Below, piece after piece: positions 5,271-5,558 of a stretch of DNA of 5,558 nt (the stretch's first letter is position 1; each line of letters starts with the position of its first letter). The stretch is from Pseudomonadota bacterium. GTDB taxonomy: Bacteria > SAR324 > XYD2-FULL-50-16 > JAHJRI01. Under the pieces are notes generated by a model, which worked only from the letters and a program-made list of their open reading frames with translations, had not been told where the DNA came from and made no database searches. The stretch covers positions 1-5,558 of the forward strand of contig JAKSDL010000626.1 of the NCBI GenBank assembly GCA_022360105.1, in the 5' to 3' direction. A program made the translations under genes and the position numbers.

Positions 5271-5558
5271 ATGAATTTTAAAGGAATAAGAAGGTTTTTA
5301 ACCTCTTTGATGTGCATTTCGCTTATCAGCCCCTTCCCGTTGATTGCAGCTGAGCTTAAGATGGGTACTGCAACGGAGCCCAGTTCCATCGATCCGCACT
5401 TTTCAACGGTCTCTGCGAATCAGCAGATCTCAAGCCATATTTTCGATACCCTCATCCGGAAAAACGCCAACCTGCAGCTCGAACCGGGTCTGGCAACATC
5501 GTGGCGACAGCTGGACAAGCTGACCTGGGAAATCAAATTACGCCCAAACGTTACTTTC
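5271..5558 (+). CDS. ABC transporter solute-binding protein, family 5 (peptide/nickel/opine type), N-terminal part
   Basis: The first 96 residues of a secreted periplasmic binding protein; the reading frame is open at the right edge. It begins MNFKGIRRFLTSLMC, a basic start followed by a hydrophobic core to about residue 25, and PLIAA-E gives a signal peptidase I site after A27. C15 is within the hydrophobic segment but lacks a lipobox (SLMC), so it is not a lipoprotein. The mature start is typical of DppA/OppA/NikA-like proteins: LKMGTATEPSSIDPHFSTV (29-47), then SSHIFDTLIRKN (54-65), LEPGLATSW (70-78) and LTWEIKLRPNVTF (84-96). This family delivers di- and oligopeptides, nickel chelates, opines or some sugars to an ABC importer; the ligand cannot be told from this piece. 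Permease and ATPase genes are expected just downstream. It has its own promoter and follows the RpiR-family regulator. Confidence 0.9.
   Translation, partial: MNFKGIRRFLTSLMCISLISPFPLIAAELKMGTATEPSSIDPHFSTVSANQQISSHIFDTLIRKNANLQLEPGLATSWRQLDKLTWEIKLRPNVTF

Noticed and set aside
5271..5558. Lipoprotein signal in the solute-binding protein
   Set aside because: C15 sits in SLMC, which does not fit a lipobox, and a good signal peptidase I site (IAA-E) follows at residue 27.

Overview
The window looks like a chromosomal segment from an anaerobic bacterium, probably a Desulfobacterota-type (sulfate-reducing or syntrophic 'deltaproteobacterial') organism. That assignment is inference: it rests on the moderate G+C content, a molybdopterin oxidoreductase paired with a small ferredoxin-like subunit, an NrdG2-like domain, and the general gene style. 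No rRNA, tRNA, CRISPR array or transposase was seen. All recognisable genes are on the + strand.

Layout. (1) 1-731: the C-terminal third or so of a DMSO-reductase-family molybdopterin oxidoreductase, cut by the window edge. (2) 743-1072: a two-cluster [4Fe-4S] electron-transfer subunit, coupled to the first gene. (3) 1137-1532: a lipoyl carrier of the glycine cleavage H protein family. (4) 1533-1831: a 299-bp non-coding gap holding a long imperfect inverted repeat, two alternative GC-rich pairings, a T7 tract and a possible promoter. (5) 1832-3214: a complete dihydrolipoyl dehydrogenase. (6) 3224-4060: an unusual two-domain protein, a glutaredoxin-like CxxC domain joined to a radical-SAM-activase-like (NrdG2-type) domain that lacks the CxxxCxxC cluster motif. 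(7) 4061-4312: an AT-rich gap with a possible terminator, a strong promoter and overlapping palindromes that look like an operator. (8) 4313-5152: a MurR/RpiR-family regulator (HTH plus SIS). (9) 5153-5270: a gap with a second good promoter. (10) 5271 to the window end: the start of a secreted family-5 (peptide/opine/nickel type) ABC transporter solute-binding protein.

How the genes may work together. The first block joins a molybdoenzyme and its Fe-S subunit to three thiol/disulfide components: a lipoyl protein, the flavoenzyme that oxidises or reduces lipoyl groups with NAD(H), and a CxxC glutaredoxin-like protein. No glycine cleavage T or P protein is in the window. An H protein and Lpd with a molybdoenzyme and a glutaredoxin-like fusion suggests a dedicated redox relay rather than ordinary glycine cleavage; this is a hypothesis. 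The second block looks like a regulator controlling itself and the transport operon that starts at the window's right edge, because the 8-mer TGTAAATA in the regulator's promoter palindrome recurs at the predicted transcription start of the solute-binding protein gene.

The items most worth following up are the cluster-less glutaredoxin/radical-SAM-like fusion, the lipoyl-molybdoenzyme gene neighbourhood, and the structured non-coding region between the H-protein and Lpd genes.
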